Source: an uncultured Tenacibaculum sp.
Lineage (GTDB): Bacteria > Bacteroidota > Bacteroidia > Flavobacteriales > Flavobacteriaceae
Assembly: GCA_947497895.1 (NCBI GenBank)
Contig: CANMIL010000009.1
Coordinates: forward strand, 124,001 to 188,000
Reading direction: 5' to 3'
DNA: 64,000 nucleotides
Part shown: in pieces, positions 33,407-42,288 of the stretch
How positions within the stretch are numbered: position 1 is the first letter of the stretch
How the letters are laid out: each line of letters starts with the position of its first letter
Position numbers and translations under genes: made by a program
The notes under the pieces: model-generated
Told to the model about the DNA's origin: nothing
What the model saw: the letters and a program-made list of their open reading frames with translations, nothing else
Database searches by the model: none

Positions 33407-34351
33407 CTAGCGTGCTATAGCATCATCAGAAAACTGGTATCCGTTTAATAAACTTTTTGCATCCATTAATTTTTTGCCAGAAAGCTTGATTTGATCAATA
33501 AGAAGAAACCCATCTTTGGTAGCTATTTTTAATTCATATTTCGACGTAACTATTTTACCTGGCTCTAATTTATGCTCAGTATATTCTTTAGAAACACTGT
33601 ATAGTTTTGCACTAATTTCAGTATCATTATTATATATAGTAGTCCACGCAGCAGGATAAGGATTTAGACCTCTAATATGATTGAATATATCGGATAATGA
33701 CTTTGACCAGTCAATCTTACAATTTTCAGGGAAAAGCTTATAAGCTGGTTTTTCTTCTAATTCAGGTTGTTTCGTTGTTTTAACATCTCCTTCTGATATT
33801 AAATCTACTGTTTCTTTAACAAGTTCAGCACCTAAATACATAAGTTTATCATGAAGTTCACCAACGGTTTCATTTTCTCCAATAGCAGTTTCTTTTTGAA
33901 GAATAATCTCTCCTGTATCTATTTTATCATCAATAAAAAAAGTCGTTACACCTGTTTTTGTTTCTCCATTAATGATAGCCCAGTTTATTGGAGCTGCTCC
34001 GCGATATTCAGGAAGTAAAGAGGCGTGTAAATTAAAAGTACCATATTCAGGCATTGCCCAAACAGAACGAGGTAACATTCTAAAAGCAACGACTATTTGT
34101 AGGTTGGTATTCCATTTTTTTAATTCCTCTTGAAAATCTTCGTTTTTTAAATTTTTTGGTTGTAAAAGAGGAAGGTTCTCAGACAACGCATATTTCTTTA
34201 CAGCAGATTCGTTTAACTTTCTTCCACGCCCAGCTGGCTTATCTAATGCGGTAATTACTCCTACAACATTGTAGTCATTATCTACTAAGTGTTTTAAAAT
34301 GGTTACAGCAAAATCTGGTGTCCCCATAAAAACTATACGTAAGTCTTTCAT
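33407..34351 (-). CDS. fmt: Methionyl-tRNA formyltransferase
   Basis: 314 residues. It formylates initiator Met-tRNA using 10-formyl-tetrahydrofolate. The N-terminal RIVFMGTPDFAVTILKHL and the catalytic-loop motif FNLHASLLPEYRGAAPINWA are diagnostic, with GVTTFFIDDKIDTGEIILQ after it. A C-terminal OB-like domain covers about 205-314. It lies 69 bp after recQ on the same strand. Start ATG at 34351. Confidence 0.97.
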   Translation of the reverse strand: MKDLRIVFMGTPDFAVTILKHLVDNDYNVVGVITALDKPAGRGRKLNESAVKKYALSENLPLLQPKNLKNEDFQEELKKWNTNLQIVVAFRMLPRSVWAMPEYGTFNLHASLLPEYRGAAPINWAIINGETKTGVTTFFIDDKIDTGEIILQKETAIGENETVGELHDKLMYLGAELVKETVDLISEGDVKTTKQPELEEKPAYKLFPENCKIDWSKSLSDIFNHIRGLNPYPAAWTTIYNNDTEISAKLYSVSKEYTEHKLEPGKIVTSKYELKIATKDGFLLIDQIKLSGKKLMDAKSLLNGYQFSDDAIAR

Positions 34352-34420
34352 TTATATTAGATTGTTTAGTTCTTTAAATTTTAAAGGAAGAGTTAAAGTC
34401 AAATAATAAATCTACCTCCT

Positions 34421-36310
34421 TTATTTCAAGAAATATTTGTTATACAAAGTAACACCAATGACTTCATTGGCAAGTAATTTTCGCAAATGTATTAAAATGT
34501 CTTCTTCTTTTTCATTTATACGCTCACAGATTTCTTGAGAAAAGAGCTCACTTGATCTGGAAAGAATTTCAATAATTAATTTTTCTATATCCTTATTATT
34601 ACTATTCTTTTTCTTTTCCAAACAAACATCGCAAATACCGCAATCATTAATTCTTTCATTAAAATAATTTACCAATAAAACAGCTCTACAAATACTCTTG
34701 TTTTGAATGAAATCGAGTACTTGTTTAGATTTTTTTATCTTTTGGTTTAAGAAAGAAGTAATATTTTTAGAGATACGATTAATAGCTAAATCATCTTCTC
34801 TAGGTTGGAGAAAATAGAGCTCAGAGTTCTTTCCAGTTTTTTGATAACTTAAAACTTCCATAGTTTCCAGTTTTTCAAGTTGTTCAATAACTGTAAACGA
34901 TGTTGCTCCAATCTTTTTTCCAATAAAGAATTCATCGATACTCACAGGTTGTTCAAAAACTCCTCCATATAAGCGCAATAACGTCTGAATTAAAAATCCA
35001 TAATCTTTACGTTTTCCGAGTTCAATCAGTTGATTACTTCGAACTAGAAATTGAATGGTTGATCGTTTATTAATAGGAGTGTTTAATTCAATGATTCCGT
35101 TTGAACCTAGTAATTGTAGAGCGACTTTAGTTTTTGTATGTTTAAAATTATATTTACTGCAAAAGTCAAGAAAATTAAAGCTAAAGGCAGTATCGATTAG
35201 TTCACCCTTGGCTATTTGAAAATTTTGATATAATTTCTGATGAACTTCTTTAATCTCCTTGATGCTAGGGAATTTATTCGTTTGATTTTCCTCAAAAGAA
35301 CGGAAATCATTCGCATTGGTTAGCATAACTGAAAAAGCTTTTTTGCCATCTCTTCCCGCTCTACCTGCTTCCTGTGTGTAATTTTCAAGTGAAGAAGGTA
35401 AGTTCAAATGGACAACAGCTCTCACATTAGGTTTATCAATTCCCATTCCAAAGGCATTTGTTGCAACCATTACCAAGCATTCTTCGGAAAACCACTTGTC
35501 AAACGCAACTTGCTTTTCCATAGAAGTTAGTCCTCCATGGTAATAGGTCGATTTAAAACCTTGTGCATTTAAGTAATTACTAATTTCTTTCGTCTTTTTT
35601 CGAGAAGAAACATAAACAATTATTGGTGCATTGATTTTTTTTAGAATTCTTTCTAACCTTCCTAATTTATCATTCACATCAAACACTTGATAGGCTAAAT
35701 TCTCACGAACAAAAGATTTTGAAAAAACCTTTTGATTAACCATTCCTAAATGTTGACCAATGTCAATAAGTACCTTTTTAGTAGCAGTGGCTGTTAAAGC
35801 GATAAATGGAACATTTGGTTGAAGTTCTTTTAAAATATTCAAATCAAGATATGAAGGACGAAAATCATGTCCCCATTCGGAAATACAATGTGCTTCATCA
35901 ATAGCAATAAGATTTACATTTAATTGTCTAATCTTTTCTTGAATAAATTTAGATTGTAATCGTTCGGGTGATAGGTAGAGGAATTTATAATTTCCAAATC
36001 TTATATTATCGAACAAAGTAATAATTTCGTCTTGGGTTTTTCCTGCAGGGATAGTTGTCGCTTTTATATTTTTTTTGACTAAACTATCTACTTGATCTTG
36101 AATTAAGGCTACTAATGGAGATATGACAAGACATACTCCTTCTTTAATAAGAGCTGGTACTTGAAAACAAATAGATTTACCACCCCCTGTTGGAAGCAGG
36201 GCAATAGTGTCATTACCTTTTAAAGTAGATGTGATTATTTCATGTTGAGGTTCTCTAAAACTGTCGTGTCCCCAGTATTTTTTTAATATATGAAGAGCAT
36301 TGTTCGACAT
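34421..36310 (-). CDS. recQ: RecQ-family ATP-dependent DNA helicase
   Basis: 629 residues. Walker A is LLPTGGGKSICFQVPA, the DEAH box is AIDEAHCISEWGHDFRPSY, and the Q-motif-like YWGHDSFREPQ is at the N-terminus. The second RecA domain ends with VVHLNLPSSLENYTQEAGRA. A zinc-binding region follows, with Cys in KSICRAVLL and CGICDVC, then a winged-helix part. There is no clear HRDC domain. It unwinds DNA in recombination repair (3'-5'). It is 5 bp downstream of the small ATPase gene. Flavobacteria often carry more than one RecQ, so it may be a paralog of the main enzyme. Confidence 0.95.
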   Translation of the reverse strand: MSNNALHILKKYWGHDSFREPQHEIITSTLKGNDTIALLPTGGGKSICFQVPALIKEGVCLVISPLVALIQDQVDSLVKKNIKATTIPAGKTQDEIITLFDNIRFGNYKFLYLSPERLQSKFIQEKIRQLNVNLIAIDEAHCISEWGHDFRPSYLDLNILKELQPNVPFIALTATATKKVLIDIGQHLGMVNQKVFSKSFVRENLAYQVFDVNDKLGRLERILKKINAPIIVYVSSRKKTKEISNYLNAQGFKSTYYHGGLTSMEKQVAFDKWFSEECLVMVATNAFGMGIDKPNVRAVVHLNLPSSLENYTQEAGRAGRDGKKAFSVMLTNANDFRSFEENQTNKFPSIKEIKEVHQKLYQNFQIAKGELIDTAFSFNFLDFCSKYNFKHTKTKVALQLLGSNGIIELNTPINKRSTIQFLVRSNQLIELGKRKDYGFLIQTLLRLYGGVFEQPVSIDEFFIGKKIGATSFTVIEQLEKLETMEVLSYQKTGKNSELYFLQPREDDLAINRISKNITSFLNQKIKKSKQVLDFIQNKSICRAVLLVNYFNERINDCGICDVCLEKKKNSNNKDIEKLIIEILSRSSELFSQEICERINEKEEDILIHLRKLLANEVIGVTLYNKYFLK

Positions 36311-36315
36311 AATGT

Positions 36316-36849
36316 TTAAAGAGCATTTAAGATAAAATCACAGCGATATTCCACAGAACCGAAAGGAACATCAATTATGGAATAGCCTAAATCTTCGTAT
36401 GCTTCTCTTAAAAACTTATCCAATTCAATAGCCTGCTCAAAAGATTCGTAGCGTTCATTATCCTGTTCATAAATTTCTTTCCAAGGACGAAGCATAAACA
36501 CTTTGTCGTATTTGTATTGCAAACTTTTTTCTACATAGGTTTCAGGATACTCCGTTTTTAAATAGTTCATATATGCATGAACATCAGGAATTCCTCTATC
36601 GAAAAAAATTAATTGTTTGTCAGATAACTCAGCATCTGTGAATTGCTTTTCTCTTCCTTTCAATAAAAGCTCACTGAATAACAAAGGCTTCTCCAAAAAA
36701 AGTTGGTCTATACCGTCTTCTTGAGCTTTTAAAGTAACTTCTCGAGAAATTTCAGGCATACATTGATACCCTCTTTTAATAAACTCTTTTAAAACAGTGG
36801 ATTTACCAGTACCTGGACCTCCAATAAGAACGATTTTTTGTTGCATCAT
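36316..36849 (-). CDS. Small AAA-type P-loop ATPase/NTPase
   Basis: 177 residues. Walker A is GGPGTGKST (about 9-17), near the N-terminus, with LIFFDRGIPDVHAYM at about 83-97 as a Walker-B/lid-like region. The fold resembles AAA_28-type nucleoside/nicotinamide kinases or phosphatases. The substrate is not known. It sits 5 bp upstream of recQ and probably shares its transcript. Two consecutive ATG codons occur at the start; the first (36849) is used. Confidence 0.82.
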   Translation of the reverse strand: MMQQKIVLIGGPGTGKSTVLKEFIKRGYQCMPEISREVTLKAQEDGIDQLFLEKPLLFSELLLKGREKQFTDAELSDKQLIFFDRGIPDVHAYMNYLKTEYPETYVEKSLQYKYDKVFMLRPWKEIYEQDNERYESFEQAIELDKFLREAYEDLGYSIIDVPFGSVEYRCDFILNAL

Positions 36850-36890
36850 GCAAAAATAGAAGTTTCAATTTATAAATTTAATAAATAGTG

Positions 36891-36898
36891 TAATTTTG
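36891..36898 (+). promoter_or_regulatory. -7 element upstream of the DUF493 gene
   Basis: TAATTTTG matches TAnnTTTG exactly, 40 nt before the ATG at 36939. Confidence 0.6.
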
Positions 36899-36938
36899 TC
36901 GTCGACGCGAGTAAAAATAAAATGTCGAAAAATTAATT

Positions 36939-37220
36939 ATGGCAGATAGAGAAGAATTTTACAATAAATTAAAAACTCAATTAGAAGATACTACTACATT
37001 TCCTTCAAAATATTTATATAAATTTATCGTTCCAACAACTGGAAATCAGGTACAAGAGGTTCAAGATTTGTTTAATAACGGAGGTGCAGTAATCAATACG
37101 AAAAAATCGAGAACAGGAAAATACATTAGTGTTTCTGTTCAAATAACGGTAAAAAGTTCGGACGAAGTAATAGCATATTATAGAAAGGCTGAGGTTATTG
37201 AAGGAATCATATCATTGTAA
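36939..37220 (+). CDS. DUF493 (YbeD-like) family protein
   Basis: 93 residues, no signal or membrane segment. The sequence FPSKYLYKFIVPTTGNQVQE, then GKYISVSVQITVKSSDEVIAYYR, matches the small ferredoxin-fold DUF493/YbeD family, which has an ACT-like shape and no proven enzymatic role. It is followed 88 bp later by the PPIase genes. Start ATG at 36939. Confidence 0.88.
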   Translation: MADREEFYNKLKTQLEDTTTFPSKYLYKFIVPTTGNQVQEVQDLFNNGGAVINTKKSRTGKYISVSVQITVKSSDEVIAYYRKAEVIEGIISL

Positions 37221-37308
37221 ACTGATTTTAAATTTGAAAGGAGAATTACAGAAATGTAAACTCAATTTTAAGAAATAAACTTTAACCAACTTATAGATAA
37301 ACAAGTTC

Positions 37309-38925
37309 ATGAAAAATCAAATTTTAGGAATAGCTATAGTATTGCAAGGAATTGCCTCTGTTACATTTGCTCAAAAAAAAGATAAAGAATTATTTAGAAT
37401 TAATGATAATTCAGTGACTGTATCGGAGTTTAAAAGAGTTTATGAGAAAAATTTAGGATTAGTCGTAGATAACGAAGCGAAGGATATTGACAACTATTTA
37501 GATTTATATATCAATTACAAATTAAAGGTAAAAGAAGCTTATAATTTGAAGTTGGACACTCTAAAATCTTATCAAAAGGAATTAGAAGGATATAAAAATC
37601 AATTAATAGCGCCTTATTTACAAGATAAAGAAACTTTAGAACAGTTAGTTAAGGATGCTTATGATAGAACCGTAAATGAAATTAAAGCGAGTCACTTATT
37701 AATTAAAGTATCCCAAAAAGCGAATTCTAAAGATACTTTAGAAGCATATAATAAGATTGTTAATGCCAGAGAGAGGATATTGAAAGGTGAATCTTTTGAA
37801 AATGTAGCTTTAGAAGTTTCTGAAGACCCTTCAGTTAAATTGAATCGAGGAGATTTGGGGTATTTTTCAGCCTTTAAAATGGTTTACAACTTTGAAGATA
37901 ATGCCTACGCAACTGAAGTAGGTCAGGTTTCTAAACCATTCAGAACCCGATTCGGATATCATTTGGTAAAAGTTACTGACAAACGTAAATCTCAAGGTGA
38001 ATTCGAAGCAGCTCACATTCTTGTAAGAGATAAGTCAATTATTGGAAAAGTAAAGATTGATTCAGCATATCAAAAGTTGAAAAAAGGAGCTTCTTTTACG
38101 GAAATTGCAAAAGAGTATTCAGAAGATACTGGAACGGCAAGAAATGGAGGGAAGTTACCTCGATTTGGCACTGGTACTATGGTAGAGCAGTTTGAAAATA
38201 CTGTTCTTGGTATGAAGAATATAAATGACTTTAGCGAACCGTTTAAAACTCGATTTGGTTGGCATATCGTGAAATTATTGAACAAATTTCCTGTAGAGTC
38301 ATTTGAAGATGCCAAAAAGAAAATTGAAGGTAAAGTAAAAAGATCAGATAGGCTAAAAGCATCTTACGAAGCTGTTTTAAATAAGTTGAAAAAGAAGTAT
38401 GATGTAAAAGTGAATCAAGAGGTATTTAAGCAAATTGAAGAAAACTCAATTAAAGATTTTTTAGATAAAAAAAATCAAGAATGGGTTGTATCTATTGACG
38501 ATAACAAAATTGACGGAAACAAGTTCAATGAATATATCAAATACCGACGAAAATCGAGTTTACTTGAGTTATTTGAGCAGTTTAAAAATTATGAATTAAC
38601 TGAATATTTCAAGAAAGATCTTGTGAATGTGGAACCGGACTTCAAACATACATTAACAGAGTACAAAGAGGGATTATTGTTATTCGAATTAATGCAAAAG
38701 AAAATCTGGAAAAAATCTACAACGGACACTTTAGGATTGCAAAAGTTTTTTGAAAAGAAAAAAGCTAAATATAAAGAGAAAAAGTTGGAAGATGTAAAGG
38801 GAGAAGTAATTAGTGATTATCAACAATCTTTAGAAAACGATTGGATTGATCAATTAAGAAATAAGAACAAAATCATTATTAGAGAAAAAGAGGTTAAAAA
38901 ACTTAAAAAAATATATAATCAATAA
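37309..38925 (+). CDS. Periplasmic peptidyl-prolyl isomerase with two parvulin domains
   Basis: 538 residues. A signal peptide (about 1-21, ending TFAQ) is followed by an N-terminal helical chaperone part, a first parvulin domain (about 125-228, SHLLIKVSQK...RTRFGYHLVKV) and a second (about 232-328, AAHILVRDK...KTRFGWHIVKLL). A helical, lysine-rich C-terminal part follows. The layout is SurA/PpiD-like, so it probably assists folding of outer-membrane or secreted proteins. It is the first of three adjacent PPIase-type genes and 6 bp from the next. Confidence 0.93.
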   Translation: MKNQILGIAIVLQGIASVTFAQKKDKELFRINDNSVTVSEFKRVYEKNLGLVVDNEAKDIDNYLDLYINYKLKVKEAYNLKLDTLKSYQKELEGYKNQLIAPYLQDKETLEQLVKDAYDRTVNEIKASHLLIKVSQKANSKDTLEAYNKIVNARERILKGESFENVALEVSEDPSVKLNRGDLGYFSAFKMVYNFEDNAYATEVGQVSKPFRTRFGYHLVKVTDKRKSQGEFEAAHILVRDKSIIGKVKIDSAYQKLKKGASFTEIAKEYSEDTGTARNGGKLPRFGTGTMVEQFENTVLGMKNINDFSEPFKTRFGWHIVKLLNKFPVESFEDAKKKIEGKVKRSDRLKASYEAVLNKLKKKYDVKVNQEVFKQIEENSIKDFLDKKNQEWVVSIDDNKIDGNKFNEYIKYRRKSSLLELFEQFKNYELTEYFKKDLVNVEPDFKHTLTEYKEGLLLFELMQKKIWKKSTTDTLGLQKFFEKKKAKYKEKKLEDVKGEVISDYQQSLENDWIDQLRNKNKIIIREKEVKKLKKIYNQ

Positions 38926-38931
38926 GAAACA

Positions 38932-39792
38932 GTGAAAAGAATATTCCTACTACTACTATGTGTTCAACTATTAACTTCTTGTGACTTAATAACGTTTAAA
39001 ACTCAAAATGTCCAAGAAGAAAAGCCTATTGCAACAGTATATAATAAACATTTATATAGAAAGGATATAATTGATTTGTTACCTAAAAAAGTGTCTAAAG
39101 AAGACAGTGCTGTGGTGGTAAAAGGGTTGATTAATACGTGGGCAAAGCAGCAATTATTTTTGATTAAGGCAGAAGAAAATATTTCTGAAGTTAATAGTAT
39201 AGAAATTGAAAAGTTAGTGAATGATTATAAGTCAAGCTTGTATATTAATAATTACAAAGAAAGGTTAATAAAGCAGAAACTTGATACTATTATTTCGGAT
39301 GCTCAGGTTGCGGCATATTATGAAAGCAATAAAAGTAATTTTCGCTTAAATGACGAGCTTGTACAGTTCGATTATGTTCATTTTGGAAATGATCATTTAG
39401 AAAAAGATGACATTATAAAAAGCTTTAAATCGGAAGAAGAAGAAGATAGAGAATCACTCGAAAGACACCTTTTAAGCTTGAAATCATATCGACTTCAAGA
39501 TTCAACTTGGGTAACTCTTAACTTTTTAAAAAGAAAAATACCTCCATTTGGTATAGAATCTAAAGAAAATCTGTTAAAAATATCAAAATTCATACAGAAA
39601 GAAGATAGTTTAGGAGTATATTTGGTGTCGGTAAAAAATATTTTGCAAAAAAACAGTGTAGCTCCATTGAGCAATGTAACTGAAAGAATTAAGCAAATTA
39701 TTTTACATAAGAGAAAACGAGAATTAATTAGAGAGATTGAAAAAACGCTGATAAATGATGCTATTCAAAACAAAAACTTTAAAGAATATTAG
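38932..39792 (+). CDS. SurA-like lipoprotein without an obvious parvulin core
   Basis: 286 residues from a GTG start at 38932. MKRIFLLLLCVQLLTSC is a lipoprotein signal (Cys17). The helical body (INTWAKQQLFLIKAEENI and so on) is like the chaperone part of SurA-type isomerases. The region where a parvulin domain would be (about 140-240) is poorly conserved, so catalytic activity is doubtful. It lies between two parvulin-containing genes, 6 bp after the first, and overlaps the third by 38 bp. The three probably work as one envelope chaperone unit (inference). Confidence 0.82.
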   Translation: MKRIFLLLLCVQLLTSCDLITFKTQNVQEEKPIATVYNKHLYRKDIIDLLPKKVSKEDSAVVVKGLINTWAKQQLFLIKAEENISEVNSIEIEKLVNDYKSSLYINNYKERLIKQKLDTIISDAQVAAYYESNKSNFRLNDELVQFDYVHFGNDHLEKDDIIKSFKSEEEEDRESLERHLLSLKSYRLQDSTWVTLNFLKRKIPPFGIESKENLLKISKFIQKEDSLGVYLVSVKNILQKNSVAPLSNVTERIKQIILHKRKRELIREIEKTLINDAIQNKNFKEY

Positions 39793-41128
39793 TCTTTTAG
39801 CAACTTTACTATTTGCTATAACTACGAATGCTCAGCAAACTAAAATAGATGGTGTCGCTGTAGTGGTTGGTAAAAATATTGTGCTTAATTCTGATATTGA
39901 AAAATTTAAAAAAGAAGTTGAGCTCCGTAGTGAAGGGAAGGTCACAATTTCAGATTGTGAGATGCTAGAGGAATTAATGAATCAGAAGTTATTAGCTCAT
40001 CATGCCGTTGTTGATAGTGTTACCGTTTCTCAAGGGGAAATAGATAATAAAGTAAATAGAAGTATTGCCTTTTTCGTAAATGAATATGGAAGTGAAGAAA
40101 AAGTGGTAGAAGCTTATGGATTCAACGATATTCAAGATTTAAGAAAGGAATTAGAAAAAGTGCAAAAAGAAAACGCTCTTATTGAAAAGGAGCAACAAAA
40201 AATAACGGAAGTTGTTGATGTAACACCTGAAGAGGTAAGAGTTTATTTTAATGGATTAAAGGAAAAAGGTGAATTACCTGAAATTCCAGCTGAAGTTGAA
40301 TTGGCTCAGCTTGTACTGAATGCTGAACCGGCTAAAGAAGAAGAACAACGAATTGTTGATAAGCTTAACAAAATTAGAGAAGATATTTTAAGCGGTTCTA
40401 GTTTTAGTTTAAAAGCTATCATTAACTCTGATGATCCAAGTGTAGCAGAAAATAAAGGGAATTTAGGTGTTATAACAAAAGAAACTCCATTTATTAAAGA
40501 ATTCAAAGAAGCAGCTTTTTCATTGGACGAAGGTCAAATTTCTGAACCAATTAAAACTGATTTCGGTTACCATATTATCAAATTACATAAAGTTAGAGGT
40601 AACGGAAGAGAGGTTTCTCATATTTTAATGCAACCTGAAATTTCGGATGATAAATTAAAAGAAACCAAAGAAGAAATAGAAAAGATTGTCAAGGATGTGA
40701 AGGAAGGAAAAATCACATTTGAAGAGGCAGTAAGAAAATATTCAGAAGATAAAGATACCAAGTTAAGTGGTGGTTTAATAATGAACCCTTACACAGGTGA
40801 ACCTATTTTTGAATTAACAAGACTACCGCCAGATTTATTTGGTAGAATTAGTGAATTGGATGAAGGAGAGTTGACGGATGTATTCTATGACGAAACCCGT
40901 GAGGGAGAAAAAATGTACAAAGTTGTTTTTATCCGTCATAAAACAAATACTCACGAAGCAGATATTGTTGAAGATTATGTAAGAATGCAACAATTTGCTT
41001 TGGAAAAAAAGAAAGAAGAAACTTTAGAAAAATGGTCAAAGGATAAAATTCAGGAAACTTACATTAAGCTAAGTGGAGACCATAAAAAATGCACATTCAA
41101 AAAAGATTGGAAAAAGGAAAATAAGTAA
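39755..41128 (+). CDS. SurA-type periplasmic peptidyl-prolyl isomerase
   Basis: 457 residues. A signal peptide ends at TTNAQQ (about residue 28). It is followed by the SurA N-terminal segment DGVAVVVGKNIVLNSDIEKF and helices. A first parvulin domain (about 175-280) ends IKTDFGYHIIKLHKV, and a second (about 285-390) starts VSHILMQPEI. It should chaperone unfolded outer-membrane proteins. Two ATGs begin the frame (39755 and 39758), inside the end of the previous gene, an overlap that suggests coupling. A terminator follows. Confidence 0.94.
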   Translation: MMLFKTKTLKNISLLATLLFAITTNAQQTKIDGVAVVVGKNIVLNSDIEKFKKEVELRSEGKVTISDCEMLEELMNQKLLAHHAVVDSVTVSQGEIDNKVNRSIAFFVNEYGSEEKVVEAYGFNDIQDLRKELEKVQKENALIEKEQQKITEVVDVTPEEVRVYFNGLKEKGELPEIPAEVELAQLVLNAEPAKEEEQRIVDKLNKIREDILSGSSFSLKAIINSDDPSVAENKGNLGVITKETPFIKEFKEAAFSLDEGQISEPIKTDFGYHIIKLHKVRGNGREVSHILMQPEISDDKLKETKEEIEKIVKDVKEGKITFEEAVRKYSEDKDTKLSGGLIMNPYTGEPIFELTRLPPDLFGRISELDEGELTDVFYDETREGEKMYKVVFIRHKTNTHEADIVEDYVRMQQFALEKKKEETLEKWSKDKIQETYIKLSGDHKKCTFKKDWKKENK

Positions 41129-41142
41129 AAAAATAAAAACCA

Positions 41143-41192
41143 CAATCCGTTTAAAAACTATGAGTAAAATCTGTTTTTAAACGGATTTTTTT
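41143..41192 (+). terminator. Terminator after the PPIase operon
   Basis: AATCCGTTTAAAAAC pairs with GTTTTTAAACGGATT around a 14-nt loop, then a T run. Confidence 0.88.
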
Positions 41193-41208
41193 AACCCTCT
41201 TAATCACT

Positions 41209-42162
41209 ATGTCTGACGTTGCAGCTGTAAATAATCTGGTAAATAAGTATAAGGAATTACAGGATGAAATAGGTAAAGTAATCATTGGCCAAAGAGAAGC
41301 TGTTGATTTTACGCTTTTATCTATATTTTGTGGAGGCCACTCTCTATTAATTGGAGTTCCAGGATTAGCAAAAACATTATTGGTAAATACCATATCGGAA
41401 GCTTTAGGTTTAAACTTTAAAAGAATTCAGTTTACTCCCGATTTAATGCCTTCTGATATACTTGGAAGTGAAATATTGGACGAAACTCGTCAATTCAAAT
41501 TCATCAAAGGACCGATATTTTCAAATATTATTTTGGCTGATGAGATAAACCGTACGCCTCCAAAAACTCAAGCAGCTTTGCTTGAAGCAATGCAAGAAAG
41601 ATCTGTTACCGTAGCAGGACATCATTACAAGTTAGAATTACCATTTTTTGTTCTAGCAACACAAAACCCGATTGAGCAAGAAGGAACCTATCCTTTACCA
41701 GAAGCACAGTTGGATAGATTTATGTTTTCGATAAATCTTGAGTATCCTTCCTTTGAGGAAGAAGTGGAAGTTGTTAAAAATACAACCTCTATTTTGAATC
41801 AAAAAGTGAATGCTGTTTTCTCTGCAAATGAAATTATAGAAATTCAGAATTTAATACGTAAGATTCCAGTGGCAGATAACGTTATTGAGTATGCAGTTGA
41901 TCTGGTTGGAAAAACAAGACCTAAATCGGAAAGAGCAACAGATTATATAAAACAATATATCGATTGGGGTGCTGGTCCAAGAGCTTCGCAAAATCTTATT
42001 TTAGCGGCAAAAGCTCATGCGGCAGTTAATGGAAAATATTCTCCAGATATTGAGGATGTTCAAGCTGTAGCAATACCAATACTATCACACAGGGTAGTTA
42101 AAAACTATAAAGCAGAAGCGGAAGGAATTACAATCAATGAAATTATAAAATCATTGTTTTAG
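41209..42162 (+). CDS. MoxR-family AAA+ ATPase
   Basis: 317 residues. Walker A is GVPGLAKT, Walker B is ILADEINRTPPKTQAALLEAM, and sensor 1 is ATQNPIEQEGTYPLPEAQLDRF, as in MoxR/RavA-type chaperone ATPases. These usually work with a DUF58 or von Willebrand A protein, but none is adjacent here: a terminator and a long fusion gene follow. It is preceded by the PPIase operon. Start ATG at 41209. Confidence 0.95.
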   Translation: MSDVAAVNNLVNKYKELQDEIGKVIIGQREAVDFTLLSIFCGGHSLLIGVPGLAKTLLVNTISEALGLNFKRIQFTPDLMPSDILGSEILDETRQFKFIKGPIFSNIILADEINRTPPKTQAALLEAMQERSVTVAGHHYKLELPFFVLATQNPIEQEGTYPLPEAQLDRFMFSINLEYPSFEEEVEVVKNTTSILNQKVNAVFSANEIIEIQNLIRKIPVADNVIEYAVDLVGKTRPKSERATDYIKQYIDWGAGPRASQNLILAAKAHAAVNGKYSPDIEDVQAVAIPILSHRVVKNYKAEAEGITINEIIKSLF

Positions 42163-42189
42163 GGTTCTTTTTTCAATAAGAAATAATAT

Positions 42190-42237
42190 AAAATGAGGTA
42201 GTAAATAATGCAAGTTTACTGCCTCATTTTCTTTTTT
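42190..42237 (+). terminator. Terminator after moxR
   Basis: AAAATGAGG-AGTAAA pairs with TTTACT-CCTCATTTT, then a CTTTTTT tail. Confidence 0.85.
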
Positions 42238-42288
42238 ATCAGAATAGAAAATACTGTACATTTAAGCGATTAAAAATAGAAAACAACT

